A stretch of DNA of 64,000 bases from NCBI GenBank assembly GCA_942493245.1, contig OW818685.1:124001-188000 (forward strand), read 5' to 3'. Below, one piece after another: positions 8,939 to 17,903 of this stretch. A program made the position numbers and the translations under genes. This DNA is from DAOPYU01 sp942493245. Lineage in GTDB: Bacteria > Sumerlaeota > Sumerlaeia > UBA8349. How positions within the stretch are numbered: the first letter of the stretch is position 1; each line of letters opens with the position of its first letter. The notes under the pieces were generated by a model that ran no database searches, was not told the origin of the DNA, and saw nothing but the letters and a program-made list of their open reading frames with translations.

Positions 8939-9646
8939 TCAGACCCCCAGATAAGCGTCCACGACCCGGGAATCGCGCAACAGATCCGCCGACGCGCCCG
9001 ACAGAATGATCGAACCCGTCTCGAGCACATAACCCCGGTGCGAATACTCGAGCGCTTCGGCGGCGTTTTGTTCGACCAATAGAATCGTCACTCCATCGCG
9101 GTTGATCTGCCGCACAATCTCGAAAATCTGATTGACGATCAGCGGCGCCAGGCCCAGCGACGGCTCGTCAAGCAACAGCAGGCGCGGGTTGGGCATCAAG
9201 GCCCGCGCCACCCCCAGCATCTGCTGTTCCCCGCCGCTCAACGTCGCGCCCAACTGCCGCTGACGCTCCTTCAGGCGTGGAAAGTAATGGAAGGCTTTTT
9301 CAATGTTTTCCCGCACCTGGCGACGCGAGGCGAGGGTGTATCCCCCCAGTTCCAGGTTCTCCAGCACCGTACATTCCGGGAAAATATGCCGCCCTTCCGG
9401 ACAGTGCGTGATACCTGACCGCACCACCTCGTGCGCCCGAACCGATCCGGCCAGCGGCGCTCCGTCGAACAGAATCGTTCCGCCCGACAGCGGTTCCAAC
9501 CCCGAGATGGCCCGCAGCACCGTGGATTTGCCCGCGCCGTTCGCGCCCAGGATGCTCACAATCTCACCTGCGTCCACCCGGAGCGAAATGCCCTTGAGCG
9601 CCTGAATTGCCTCGTAATGCACCTGCACGTCGCGCAGTTCCAACAT
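8939..9646 (-). CDS. livF: Branched-chain amino acid ABC transporter ATPase LivF
   Basis: A 235-residue ABC ATPase. Walker A is GANGAGKST (34-42), the signature is LSGGEQQML, and Walker B is LLLLDEPSLGLAP. The short length, the family-typical SLGLAPLIV after Walker B and a C-terminal LVEQNAAEAL mark it as LivF rather than LivG. It energises the LivHM permease together with LivG. It is the last gene of the cluster, 13 bases after livG. Confidence 0.95.
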   Translation of the reverse strand: MLELRDVQVHYEAIQALKGISLRVDAGEIVSILGANGAGKSTVLRAISGLEPLSGGTILFDGAPLAGSVRAHEVVRSGITHCPEGRHIFPECTVLENLELGGYTLASRRQVRENIEKAFHYFPRLKERQRQLGATLSGGEQQMLGVARALMPNPRLLLLDEPSLGLAPLIVNQIFEIVRQINRDGVTILLVEQNAAEALEYSHRGYVLETGSIILSGASADLLRDSRVVDAYLGV

Positions 9647-9659
9647 AGACGCCGAATCC

Positions 9660-10502
9660 TCAGACTTCGATTTCTTTCCCCAGATATGCCTCGATGACCG
9701 CCGGATTGCGCCGGATTTCCTCGGGCGGTCCCGACGCGATCACGCGCCCCGCGTCAAGCACCACCACCCGCTCGCAGATATTCATCACCAGTTTCATGTC
9801 GTGCTCGATCAGGAGAATCGCCAGTTCGAACCGTTCCTTGATCTCATGAATCAGCGCCATGAGTTCCGCCGTCTCGCGCGGGTTCATGCCCGCCGCCGGT
9901 TCGTCCAGCAGGAGCAGGCGCGATTCCGTGGCCAGCGCCCGGGCGATTTCGAGTTTTCGCTGTAACCCATAGGGCAAACTCGACGCCTTCTGATGCGCCA
10001 GGGCGTTCAAGCCGAAGATGGAGAGAAACTCGAGCGACTTGCGCTCGATTTCGCGTTCCTCGCGCCGGAACCGTGGCGTCCGCACAATCGCGTCCAGCAG
10101 GCCGTAATTCACATGCTGGTGGTAGGCAATTTTCACGTTCTCGAGCACACTCAGATTGCGCAACAGCCGGATATTCTGAAAGGTTCGCGCCATCCCGTAA
10201 TGCGAAATCTGATAGGCCGGGCGCCCCGTGATGTCGTAATTGTTGAACCGCACCTCGCCGCTGGTCAGCGGTTCCAGACCCGTCAACAGGTTGAAGACCG
10301 TCGTCTTCCCAGCCCCGTTGGGTCCGATCAGGCCGATCAGGTCGTTCGGACCGACCGTCAGGCTGAAACCGTCCACGGCGCGCAACCCGCCAAAGTCCTT
10401 CACCAGGTTTTCTGCGCGCAACAGGGCAAACTCGCGTTCGAGTCCCTTGCGTACCGGCTTCACAGCGGGAATGTCGGGGTTGGTCACGATTGGCCCGTTC
10501 AT
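9660..10502 (-). CDS. livG: Branched-chain amino acid ABC transporter ATPase LivG
   Basis: A 280-residue ABC ATPase with Walker A GPNGAGKTT, signature LPYGLQRKLEIARAL, Walker B LLLLDEPAAGMNP and LLIEHDMKLVM. The AAGMNP and EHDMK features are those of LivG. About 25 extra residues precede the usual start. Its ATG overlaps the livM stop in an ATGA, indicating translational coupling. Confidence 0.95.
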   Translation of the reverse strand: MNGPIVTNPDIPAVKPVRKGLEREFALLRAENLVKDFGGLRAVDGFSLTVGPNDLIGLIGPNGAGKTTVFNLLTGLEPLTSGEVRFNNYDITGRPAYQISHYGMARTFQNIRLLRNLSVLENVKIAYHQHVNYGLLDAIVRTPRFRREEREIERKSLEFLSIFGLNALAHQKASSLPYGLQRKLEIARALATESRLLLLDEPAAGMNPRETAELMALIHEIKERFELAILLIEHDMKLVMNICERVVVLDAGRVIASGPPEEIRRNPAVIEAYLGKEIEV

Positions 10503-11482
10503 GCGCCCCCCTCCCGTGCCGGTCCATTCCCAGCCGACAGGCGTTTCCTGCGCCGGAACAGATCCCCCAGTTCCCCCATCCCCAGAATGCCCTGTGGTCG
10601 CAGCCGAATCAGGACGATCAGCATCAGCGCAAAAATCACCTGTGGGTTTTCCTTCGCCCGGTCGAGCCAGTCGGCCACCCGCTCGTTTTCCGTCACCAGC
10701 GCCCCCAGTTCGGGCAGGTAACGCACCCCCGTTTCCGTCAGTCCCAGAATCAACGCGCCCACGATCGAGCCGGAAATGCTGCCGGTTCCTCCCAGGACGA
10801 TCATCAGCAGCACCATGATTGTGCGCATCAGGCCGAAATCGCCCGGCGCGATCAGGTTGCGCGAGTACGAGAACAATCCGCCCGCGACCCCCGCCATGGC
10901 CGCCCCCATCACGAAAGCCTGCACCTTCAGGCTTGCCGTGTTCATCCCCATGACCTGCGCGGCGATTTCATTCTCCCGAATCGCCAGAAACGCCCGGCCC
11001 GGCGCGGAGTTCTTCAGATTGCGCACCAGCAGGGTCATCAGGACGATCGCCAGCACGATCACTCCGAACGCCCACGGTCCCTCCAGTTTCGACACGGCCA
11101 GACTCAGTCCCTTCGAACCGCCGAAAATATCCGGGCGGTAACTGTCCAGAAACACCTTGAAAATCTCGGCAAAAGCCAGCGTCGCAATCGCGAGATAGTC
11201 CCCTGTCAATCGCAGACACGGCATCCCCACGCAAAGCCCCGCAAAGCCTGCCGTTGCCGCGCCTATACCCAAACCCACAACAAAGTGTCCCCAATAAACC
11301 GCCGAATACAACTCCGGCGCGAAATGGTTCATATAGAGCATCGCCGCGTAGGCGCCCACGCCAAAGAACCCCGCGTGCCCCAGCGAAAACATCCCCGTGA
11401 AACCGTTGATCAGGTTCAGGCTGATCGCCAGAATCACGAAGATCCCGATATTGAGGAGTTCTGAAAAGATGATGTCCGCCAT
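10499..11482 (-). CDS. livM: Branched-chain amino acid ABC permease LivM
   Basis: A 327-residue integral membrane permease with about eight hydrophobic segments. The N-terminal ILAISLNLINGFTGMFSLGHAGF motif region (about residues 17-39) and the central RENEIAAQVMGMN (EAA-like loop) are characteristic of LivM. It pairs with LivH to form the channel and couples to LivG/LivF. A short C-terminal cytoplasmic tail is Arg-rich. Confidence 0.95.
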   Translation of the reverse strand: MADIIFSELLNIGIFVILAISLNLINGFTGMFSLGHAGFFGVGAYAAMLYMNHFAPELYSAVYWGHFVVGLGIGAATAGFAGLCVGMPCLRLTGDYLAIATLAFAEIFKVFLDSYRPDIFGGSKGLSLAVSKLEGPWAFGVIVLAIVLMTLLVRNLKNSAPGRAFLAIRENEIAAQVMGMNTASLKVQAFVMGAAMAGVAGGLFSYSRNLIAPGDFGLMRTIMVLLMIVLGGTGSISGSIVGALILGLTETGVRYLPELGALVTENERVADWLDRAKENPQVIFALMLIVLIRLRPQGILGMGELGDLFRRRKRLSAGNGPAREGGA

Positions 11483-11520
11483 ACGCCGATCACCCTGCCT
11501 CAGACTTGGAGAAACGCTTT

Positions 11521-11584
11521 ATTGAACCACGAAATACACGAAAGGCACGAAAAATTACTGTTTTCGTGTGTTTCGTGGTTCAAT
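11521..11584. repeat. Inverted repeat of the CACGAAA family between livH and livM
   Basis: Two arms of about 23 bases, 11521-11543 and 11561-11584, are nearly perfect inverted copies built from ACCACGAAA-TACACGAAA units. They could form a long hairpin with a 17-base loop within the livH-livM transcript. The same unit occurs at 41348-41370, 41659-41678 and, degenerate, near 32100-32130. Confidence 0.85.
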
Positions 11585-11649
11585 TTGTCGTTTTCTCTGC
11601 TTACCATTTTTTATCCGAATTCGTCTCATTCTGAATGAACTTCGTATCC

Positions 11650-12612
11650 TCACACCTTCTCGCGCCGCTGCACTCCCAGAATGCCACCCGGACGCGCCAG
11701 CAGAATCACCACCAGCAACCCGAACGCCACCGCGTCCTTGTAGGCCGAGTCCAGATTGAAAAAGATCGCCAGGTTCTCGACCAGACCGATGGCCAGCCCC
11801 CCCACCACCGCGCCCGGAATCGAACCGATCCCCCCGACCACCGCCGCCACAAACGCCTTCAGTCCCGGCATGAACCCCATCATCGGTTCCACGTTGCGCA
11901 ACATCCCGATCAGCAACCCCGCCAACCCCGCGAACGCACCGCCCAGCGCGAATGCCTGCGCAATCACCCGATCCACATCAATCCCCATTAACCGCGCCGC
12001 CTCGATGTCCTGCGACGTCGCCCGCATCGCCTTACCCAGCCGCGTCTTCATCACCAGGAAATACAACCCCGCCATCGAAAGCGCCGCCACGACCATGATC
12101 AGAATTTTTGCGTTCTGCAACTCTACCCCCAAGACCCGGCTGTAGGCCCGGTACCAGTCCAGAAACGCCACCAGCGCCGAGTCCGGGTACAACGGCCCCA
12201 CCACCCGGAAATTTTTTGGCTCAGGCCGGAAGATCAACCGCGCGCCGTTCTGCAACAGGAACGAAACCCCGATCGCTGTCAGCAGCGCCACAATCCGGTC
12301 GTAGCGCCGGATAGGCCGGTACGCCAGGCGCTCCGTCAACACGGCCAGCGCCGACGCGCCCCCCACCGCCGCCCCCAGCCCCAGCGCCAGCCACACGCCC
12401 AGCATCGCCGGCGAGGCCTGTGCCGCCCAGGGCGACGTCAACACAAAAAATCCTGCGTAGGCGCCCACCATATAGAATTCGCCGTGGGCAAAGTTGATCA
12501 ACCGGATGATCCCATACACCAGTGTGTAGCCCAACGCGATCATCGCGTACAGGCTCCCTGTCGCCAGTCCGTCCACCACCGATTGCAGGAACTTTTGCCC
12601 CAACTCTCCCAT
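11650..12612 (-). CDS. livH: Branched-chain amino acid ABC permease LivH
   Basis: A 320-residue membrane permease with LivH hallmarks: GLATGSLYAMIALGYTLVYG near residues 15-34, INFAHGEFYMVGAY, and a central SQDIEAARLMGID coupling loop. It ends with the ILLARPGGILG segment common to LivH/LivM. A repeat-containing gap of about 165 bases separates it from livM. Confidence 0.95.
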   Translation of the reverse strand: MGELGQKFLQSVVDGLATGSLYAMIALGYTLVYGIIRLINFAHGEFYMVGAYAGFFVLTSPWAAQASPAMLGVWLALGLGAAVGGASALAVLTERLAYRPIRRYDRIVALLTAIGVSFLLQNGARLIFRPEPKNFRVVGPLYPDSALVAFLDWYRAYSRVLGVELQNAKILIMVVAALSMAGLYFLVMKTRLGKAMRATSQDIEAARLMGIDVDRVIAQAFALGGAFAGLAGLLIGMLRNVEPMMGFMPGLKAFVAAVVGGIGSIPGAVVGGLAIGLVENLAIFFNLDSAYKDAVAFGLLVVILLARPGGILGVQRREKV

Positions 12613-12718
12613 ACCCGTTCCTTAAATTCCCCACATTTTCTCAGAAAAAAAGCGCCTCCGATGTCCCGTTGGCGCTTTGCTCAGAAAATTTATCCGGCCT
12701 TTCGCTCTCAGAATTCCC

Positions 12719-13945
12719 CTACGGCTGAATCGTCTTGACGAATACCTTGTCCACCTGCCCCGCTTTCGGGTCGAACTTCTGAATCACCAGACTCTTGAGC
12801 GGGTCGCCCGAGGCCTGCATGGTGATCGCGCCGGTGGCCCCCGGATAGTCCTTCAACCCCGTCAACCCCTTCTGAATAGCCTGACGCTGCTGATCGAGCG
12901 GCAACGTGTCGAATTCCGCGCCGGCGGCCTGAATCGCCGCCACCACCAGCCCCACCGAATCGTAACCCAGCGCCTCGAACGACCCCGGGTTCGCGATTCC
13001 CCTGGCTGCCGCCAGTTTCAGGAACTCGTCCAGCACGGGGCTTCCCATCTCGCGCGAAAACGCCGCCGCGAAATAAGAGTTTGTCAGGCTCTGTCCCGCG
13101 TTCTTGATCACATCGTCGTTGTCCCACCCATCGGCTCCGAGCAGGGGGATGGTCAACCCGAGGCTCCGCGCCTCGTTGATAATCAGCGGCAACTCCGGCG
13201 GATAACCCGGAATGAAGATCGCCTCGGCCCCGGCCTCGCGCGCCTTGCGCAGCTGCGCCGTGAACTCCGTGTCCCCCTGTTTGTACGACAACATCGGCAG
13301 CGACTGTCCCCCCAATTGCGTGAAGGTTTCGCTGAAGCGCTTGCACAACCCCACGCTGTAGTCGCTCGTCGTATCCTGGAACGCCACAGCCGATTTGAGT
13401 TTCAGTTCCTCGACGGCGAATTTGGCCATCGCCACGCCCTGAAACGAATCGTTGAAACAGGCCCGGAACACATAATCGCCCTGCGCCGTCACGGCGTCGT
13501 TTGTCGCCGTCGGCGTGACCAGCGCCACCTGTTTCTTCTCGCAATCGCGTCCCACGGCCAGCGCAATCGTGCTCGTAATCGGCCCCACGAGCGCCACCGC
13601 TTTTTTCAATCCGATCAATTTCAGAACCGCGTTCGACGCTTTGGTTGTGTCGTTCTCGTCGTTCTCGACTTCCAATTCGACGGTCTTGCCATTCACGCCG
13701 CCCGCCGCGTTCACTTTCTCGACCATCAGTTTCATGCCGTCGAGCGTGCTTTGCCCGTAGGCGGCCAGAGGACCGGAAATGGGCAGTACCACGCCGATTT
13801 TGACGGTTGCCGAACCTCCGGCGGATGCCTTTGGGCCCGATTCTTTTTGCGAACTCTCGCCCGAACCGCACGCCACGCACAGCGCCACGGCCCAAACCGC
13901 GAACAGTAGGAAAGCCGTCTTTCTGAAAGCCGAAAACTCTCGCAT
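12719..13945 (-). CDS. livK: Branched-chain amino acid ABC transporter substrate-binding lipoprotein
   Basis: A 408-residue periplasmic binding protein of the Leu/Ile/Val-binding (Peripla_BP_6) type. A lipobox LCVAC puts the lipidated Cys at residue 26, followed by a Ser/Gly/Lys linker and the first strand VKIGVVLPISGPLAAYG. Further family markers are AVALVGPITS near the ligand site and YDSVGLVVAAIQAAG. Its ligand could be a branched-chain or another amino acid, or amides. It sits first in the liv gene order. Confidence 0.93.
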   Translation of the reverse strand: MREFSAFRKTAFLLFAVWAVALCVACGSGESSQKESGPKASAGGSATVKIGVVLPISGPLAAYGQSTLDGMKLMVEKVNAAGGVNGKTVELEVENDENDTTKASNAVLKLIGLKKAVALVGPITSTIALAVGRDCEKKQVALVTPTATNDAVTAQGDYVFRACFNDSFQGVAMAKFAVEELKLKSAVAFQDTTSDYSVGLCKRFSETFTQLGGQSLPMLSYKQGDTEFTAQLRKAREAGAEAIFIPGYPPELPLIINEARSLGLTIPLLGADGWDNDDVIKNAGQSLTNSYFAAAFSREMGSPVLDEFLKLAAARGIANPGSFEALGYDSVGLVVAAIQAAGAEFDTLPLDQQRQAIQKGLTGLKDYPGATGAITMQASGDPLKSLVIQKFDPKAGQVDKVFVKTIQP

Positions 13946-13961
13946 CCGCGCGTCCTCCCTC

Positions 13962-14219
13962 TTACTCGGCCTGGGCCGATTCCAGATGGAACTTCTTGAT
14001 CAGGCGGTACTTCGCTTCGTTGATCTGGGGCTGCTGCCACATCGGGTCGTCGCGCAGCCGTTTCTCCGTCAGATCCAGCGAATTTGTTTCATTGTAGATC
14101 CGCTCGGCAATCGCGTACTTTTCCTGCGAGATCCACATCCGATCCTGCCTGCGCCACCCCATGCAACCCGCCAGAATCAGCAACACCATTCCCAGCACAC
14201 ACATTCGAATACTGCGCAT
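13962..14219 (-). CDS. Small lipoprotein of unknown function
   Basis: An 85-residue protein with a signal peptide and lipobox (LILAGC, Cys19). The mature part of about 66 residues is charged, with MWISQEKYAIAERIYNE and RLRDDPMWQQPQIN, and is predicted helical. I do not recognise the family. It lies 8 bases after the PP2C gene and 16 before livK, so it is probably co-transcribed with both. Confidence 0.75.
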   Translation of the reverse strand: MRSIRMCVLGMVLLILAGCMGWRRQDRMWISQEKYAIAERIYNETNSLDLTEKRLRDDPMWQQPQINEAKYRLIKKFHLESAQAE

Positions 14220-14226
14220 GATTTCC

Positions 14227-14985
14227 TCACTCCAATACTTTCAAGATAACCACCGTGATATTGTCGTCGCCTCCAGCCGCCTTGGCCTGTTCCACCAGAG
14301 CGGCGCACGTGGCGGCCACATCATTGTCCATCTTGTACAACGCCGTGCCGATCTCCTCGTCGCTGACCATATTGGTCAGACCGTCACTGCACAGCATCAG
14401 CCGGTCGCCGCTCTGCACCGGCGCTACGAGCATGTCCACCTGCAAGTCCAGTTTGTTCCCGATCGCCCGCGTGATCACATTGCGCCAGCGGTGCGTCCGC
14501 GCTTCTTCCTCGGTGATCAGGTTGCGTTGCAACTGCTCGTTGACCCACGAATGGTCCGTTGTCAGAATCCGCAATTCCGTCCCGCGCAACAGGTAGAGGC
14601 GCGAGTCGCCCACATGCGCGATCACCGCGTTGCCATCCTTGAGCCTCAGACCCGTGAAGGTTGTCCCCATCCCCTGCAAGTGCGAATTGTGCTGGCTCAT
14701 CTCGTAAACGGTCCGATTGGCCTCCTGCACACTCGCCTCGAAAGCCGTCAGGAATTCGTTCGATCCGGCGGACAGGCTGGACGGAACCGGGGTCTCTTCC
14801 GTCCCTGCCTCCAGACGGCATGCCACCGCTGCAATCGCCGTCTCAGACGCGATTTCGCCCGCCGCGTGCCCCCCCATTCCATCCGCCACGGCATACAGAC
14901 TCAGCTCGTCGTTGCAAATGAAACGGTCCTCGTTACCCGCGCGCTTCATGCCCACGTCGGTTACACCGCAGGAAACAACTTTCAT
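14227..14985 (-). CDS. PP2C-family serine/threonine phosphatase
   Basis: A 252-residue PPM/PP2C (Stp1-like) phosphatase. Metal-binding motifs are present: NEDRF near residue 17, VADGMGGHAAGE, HVGDSRLYL, and near the end SDGLTN and GGDDNITVV. It dephosphorylates Ser/Thr-phosphorylated proteins, usually as partner of a Hanks-type kinase, but no kinase is in the window. The ATG at 14985 is chosen because PP2C homology begins there; the longer frame adds 53 unrelated residues. Confidence 0.92.
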   Translation of the reverse strand: MKVVSCGVTDVGMKRAGNEDRFICNDELSLYAVADGMGGHAAGEIASETAIAAVACRLEAGTEETPVPSSLSAGSNEFLTAFEASVQEANRTVYEMSQHNSHLQGMGTTFTGLRLKDGNAVIAHVGDSRLYLLRGTELRILTTDHSWVNEQLQRNLITEEEARTHRWRNVITRAIGNKLDLQVDMLVAPVQSGDRLMLCSDGLTNMVSDEEIGTALYKMDNDVAATCAALVEQAKAAGGDDNITVVILKVLE

Positions 14986-15367
14986 ACCCTGCCAACTTTC
15001 CAGCCGGCCCGCAACCTCGCCCGGCGGTCTTGTCACCCCACACAAAGACCTCTCTGCCTCGCATCGGAAAAAAAAGCGCGACAAATCACCAGTCCCAGAC
15101 ACGGAATATAAGCCGAAAACACAGAACCCTTCAAGCAATTTCATGCCACCCCGGCGAACCCTCGGTCAGGATCTCCTCCCTGGAGAGCCAGATCGCCCGC
15201 AATATCTGCGGATTCGTCCGCTTTATCCAGGCTCCAGATCCGGGGGCGTTTGTTCCGATTCCGGTCTCTGTCGGACGCGCTTCTTTCTTGACTCGCAGCG
15301 TCGGTCAGAGGTTAATGGAATGGGGGCAAAAGCCCTGATTGTGTAGATTAGACAAGGAGACTCACTC
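14986..15367. other. Divergent intergenic region, PP2C operon / sppA
   Basis: About 380 bases between two divergently transcribed units. It must hold both promoters. An AT-rich patch just before sppA (GTGTAGATTAG near 15342) could be a -10 region, but I see no convincing -35. No gene is supported here. Confidence 0.4.
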
Positions 15368-16402
15368 ATGCGTTCCAATTTTCGCGCTTCAGCCATCGGA
15401 GGGTTCCCGATCCGAGTTTCAATCCTGAGTCTGGTTCTGTTGAGCCTTATTCTGAGTGGTTGTATTTCACTTCCACGCCGCAGCGCCAACCTGCAGACCG
15501 AAATCCTCGTCGAGGCCGAGCATTTCTCGACTCGGTTCACCGGCGATTCCGTCCTGCTGGTCGAGTTGAACGGGGTTTTGAGCGCCGAGCCGGGAACCGG
15601 CGGCTTTTTCTCGAAACCGGGCAATCTGGTGCAACTCAAAGACATGCTCAAGAAGGCCGAGAAGGATCCGTTCATCAAGGCCGTGCTCGTGCGCATTGAC
15701 TCGCCCGGCGGTTCCGTCACGGCCAGCGATCTGATCTACACCGAACTCAAACGCTTCAAGGAGCGCACCAAAAAGAAGGTCGTGGCGGTCTGCATGGGCA
15801 CCGCCGCCTCGGGCGGGTACTATGCCGCCATGGCCACCGACCACATTGTGGTCCACCCGACGACCATTACCGGCTCGATCGGCGTGATTTCGATGTACCC
15901 CGACTTGTCCGGGTTGGCCAAACTGGCCCGGGTGGACATGCGCGTCCTCAAGTCGGGCGATCACAAGGATCTTGGCTCCATGTGGCGCGAGATGGACCCG
16001 GCCGAGCGCAAAATTCTTCAGGACGTGGTCAACGACATGTATGAGAGATTTCTGAAGGTGGTGGCCGAAGGTCGCCCGAAACTTGGCGCCGAGAAGATCC
16101 GTCAACTGGCCGATGGACGCATCTACACCGCCTCCCAGGCAGTGGAGCAGGGATTGGCCGATGAGATCGGGTACATCGAGGACGCCTTCAAGAAAGCGCA
16201 GGAACTGGCCGGGCTGGACGATGCCGCGCTGGTGGCCTACAAACAGCCGGGCGACTACAAGGGCCATTACTATGCCCAGAGCGCCGAAACGTCTCCGGTG
16301 GCCACCGCCCCGCAGGGCCAGAGCCTGCTCAACATCCAACTGGGGCAATCGGCCTTTTCCGCCACAGAGAGCGGCCCGTTCTACTACCTCTGGTTGCCGT
16401 AA
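15368..16402 (+). CDS. sppA: Signal peptide peptidase SppA (lipoprotein form)
   Basis: A 344-residue ClpP-like serine peptidase that degrades leftover signal peptides in the membrane. It has a signal peptide with lipobox LSGC (Cys32). The catalytic Ser lies in GTAASGGYYA (Ser148) and the catalytic Lys in GDHKDLGS (Lys200). This 52-residue spacing is the same as in the short Bacillus-type SppA. The RIDSPGGSVTASD motif and TGSIGV are also present. AAGGAG lies 8 bases before the ATG. The lipobox instead of a plain membrane anchor is unusual. Confidence 0.92.
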   Translation: MRSNFRASAIGGFPIRVSILSLVLLSLILSGCISLPRRSANLQTEILVEAEHFSTRFTGDSVLLVELNGVLSAEPGTGGFFSKPGNLVQLKDMLKKAEKDPFIKAVLVRIDSPGGSVTASDLIYTELKRFKERTKKKVVAVCMGTAASGGYYAAMATDHIVVHPTTITGSIGVISMYPDLSGLAKLARVDMRVLKSGDHKDLGSMWREMDPAERKILQDVVNDMYERFLKVVAEGRPKLGAEKIRQLADGRIYTASQAVEQGLADEIGYIEDAFKKAQELAGLDDAALVAYKQPGDYKGHYYAQSAETSPVATAPQGQSLLNIQLGQSAFSATESGPFYYLWLP

Positions 16403-16478
16403 AAGAGGGAAATCGCGTGCCAATGAGGGGGGCAGCAGCCGTCTCCCTCATTGGCCATTATCCATTGCGCATTATCCA

Positions 16479-16529
16479 GGATACACGACGGCCCGCCTCC
16501 TGAATCAGGAGGCGGGCCGTCGTGTATCC
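16479..16529. repeat. Perfect 25-bp inverted repeat downstream of sppA
   Basis: The arms at 16479-16503 and 16505-16529 are exact inverted copies separated by one base, and include GGCCCGCCTCC. There is no T run on either side. It sits between convergent sppA and the tRNA gene, so it may act as a bidirectional transcription block. Confidence 0.7.
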
Positions 16530-16562
16530 CGTAAGGCAATCGGATCTGTCAAACCGCGTTCT

Positions 16563-16639
16563 TGGTAGCGGGAGGCGGACTCGAACCGCCGACCTGTGGG
16601 TTATGAATCCACCGCTCTAACCAGCTGAGCTATCCCGCC
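16563..16639 (-). tRNA. tRNA with CAT anticodon (tRNA-Met, or tRNA-Ile2)
   Basis: A 77-nt cloverleaf on the minus strand. The acceptor 5 prime arm GGCGGGA pairs with TCCCGCT (one G-U pair at 1-72). The D loop is AGCTCAGCTGGTTAGAGC, the anticodon loop has CAT flanked by T and A, and the T arm has GGTTCGAGTCC. CCA is encoded. The general form is that of elongator tRNA-Met; a lysidine-modified tRNA-Ile cannot be excluded by eye. Confidence 0.93.
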
Positions 16640-16843
16640 ACTCCGTTCCGGAACATTCGCACGTTCCGGCGCGTCTCCGGGGGTCTTACCCTTGGACCGT
16701 GAACTTGGGAAGGCTTCCCTTCCCGCGCCAGCGGGCCGCCGGAATGTCATGCTTTAGCGAAATCCTTTTTCGATGTCAAGCAGAAAGAGGGGACGGTCCC
16801 GAGCCGTTCTCTGTTTTTTCGTCTCGGAACCCACCTGAGAATC

Positions 16844-17341
16844 TCACGCCAGAAGGAACGCCAGGCAGGTTCGAGGCAGCAGACGCGAAACTTCGTTAGC
16901 CAGAAACAGGGGCGGCTTCTGGCCCGATTCGAGCACGTGCCGCTTGACCTCGACCGTGGAAAACCCATAACACGCGCCCAGAATCTGTTCCCGAAGCCAC
17001 GTCTCGAGGAACATGAAGTTGTAACCCTTTTTGGCGAATTTGTTGCGAAAACGGGGCAGCAGCACCAGAAGTTTGACCAACACCCCGGCGCGCAACGTCT
17101 CGGCGTAGTCCTCCAGTGTTTCCACGTTTTGCAGGACAATCTGCTGGTAATAGCGGTCCACATAGGTTTCGGCCAGTTGCTTGGGGCCTTTTTCCTCGGT
17201 CATGGTGTCGACGATCCAGGAGTATGCCTTCAAAATCGGCTCATCGCTCAGCACCCGCTGCATGACCGTCAGTGTCGTGTCCGGCAATGCGGAAGGCAAC
17301 GCCAGCGTAATCGCTCCCTTGGAATCCACTGGAGAACTCAT
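16844..17341 (-). CDS. Conserved-looking protein of unknown function
   Basis: A 165-residue cytoplasmic protein with no signal peptide. It is mostly helical, with YVDRYYQQIVLQNVETLEDYAE typical of an all-helical fold (motif at about residues 60-81). Codon usage matches the neighbours. I do not recognise the family. The ATG at 17341 is preferred over a TTG four codons earlier because GGAGG then sits 12 bases ahead rather than touching the start. It stands alone, downstream of a repeat-rich region. Confidence 0.65.
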   Translation of the reverse strand: MSSPVDSKGAITLALPSALPDTTLTVMQRVLSDEPILKAYSWIVDTMTEEKGPKQLAETYVDRYYQQIVLQNVETLEDYAETLRAGVLVKLLVLLPRFRNKFAKKGYNFMFLETWLREQILGACYGFSTVEVKRHVLESGQKPPLFLANEVSRLLPRTCLAFLLA

Positions 17342-17737
17342 AAACGCACCCAACCTCCACTCACTGAAACTTTCGGAACCGTCGCGGTCTTTCGCCCGGT
17401 TCCCGCTACAAAAAGCCTCTCATGATACCAATCTTCTCCCCCTCGCCGCAAGCGTTATCTCGTTCCGCAAAAACCCGCAATCGTTTACCTGAAAAAAGGT
17501 TGAGCGCCCGGGGATTTTCAACTCGCTGGACAGAGCGCGCTCTTGCCGGGGGGACCGGAAGGGCCTCTCTCATGGATAGAGAGCCTTTTGTAAAAGTAAT
17601 GGGGTAAGCGGCGAAAAAGCGGGGAGATTTCTTGGCGAGAACGCATGTTCATTTACACTTTACCGCTCAGATCGCTTTTTTTCGACTTTTGCAGAGGTTC
17701 GATACTATTCAGGTGGCCCCGAAGGGGCCTCCCGATC

Positions 17738-17769
17738 AGTAGCCGTGGGTGACCGAAGGGAACCCACGG
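17738..17769 (+). repeat. Structured repeat copy 1 (hairpin)
   Basis: A 32-base unit starting AGTAGCCGTGGGTGACC and ending AACCCACGG. CCGTGGGT pairs with ACCCACGG. It is the inverted partner of the unit at 17872-17903, with compensatory changes in the stem. Confidence 0.8.
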
Positions 17770-17871
17770 ACAGGGAATTGCAAATTTCGCACCCTGAAGG
17801 GGTGCCCCAACGAAAGTGAAATCAATGATTGGGGAACCCCTTTGGTGTTTGATTTATTATGGGGACATATT

Positions 17872-17903
17872 CCGTAGGTTCCCTCCGGTCACCTACGGCT
17901 ACT
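17872..17903 (-). repeat. Structured repeat copy 2 (hairpin, inverted)
   Basis: Reverse complement of the 17738-17769 unit with three differences. Two of them (CCGTAGGT pairing with ACCTACGG instead of GTGG/CCAC) keep the stem paired, and the third lies in the loop (GAAGGG versus GGAGGG). Confidence 0.8.

Noticed and set aside
12677..13909. 410-codon plus-strand frame
   Set aside because: Antisense to the livK gene; composition typical of a shadow frame.
16783..16843. Read-through beyond the TGA of the unknown 165-residue protein as a second selenoprotein
   Set aside because: The frame stays open for only about 30 codons, the product is basic and unlike a domain end, and no hairpin follows the TGA at the right distance.
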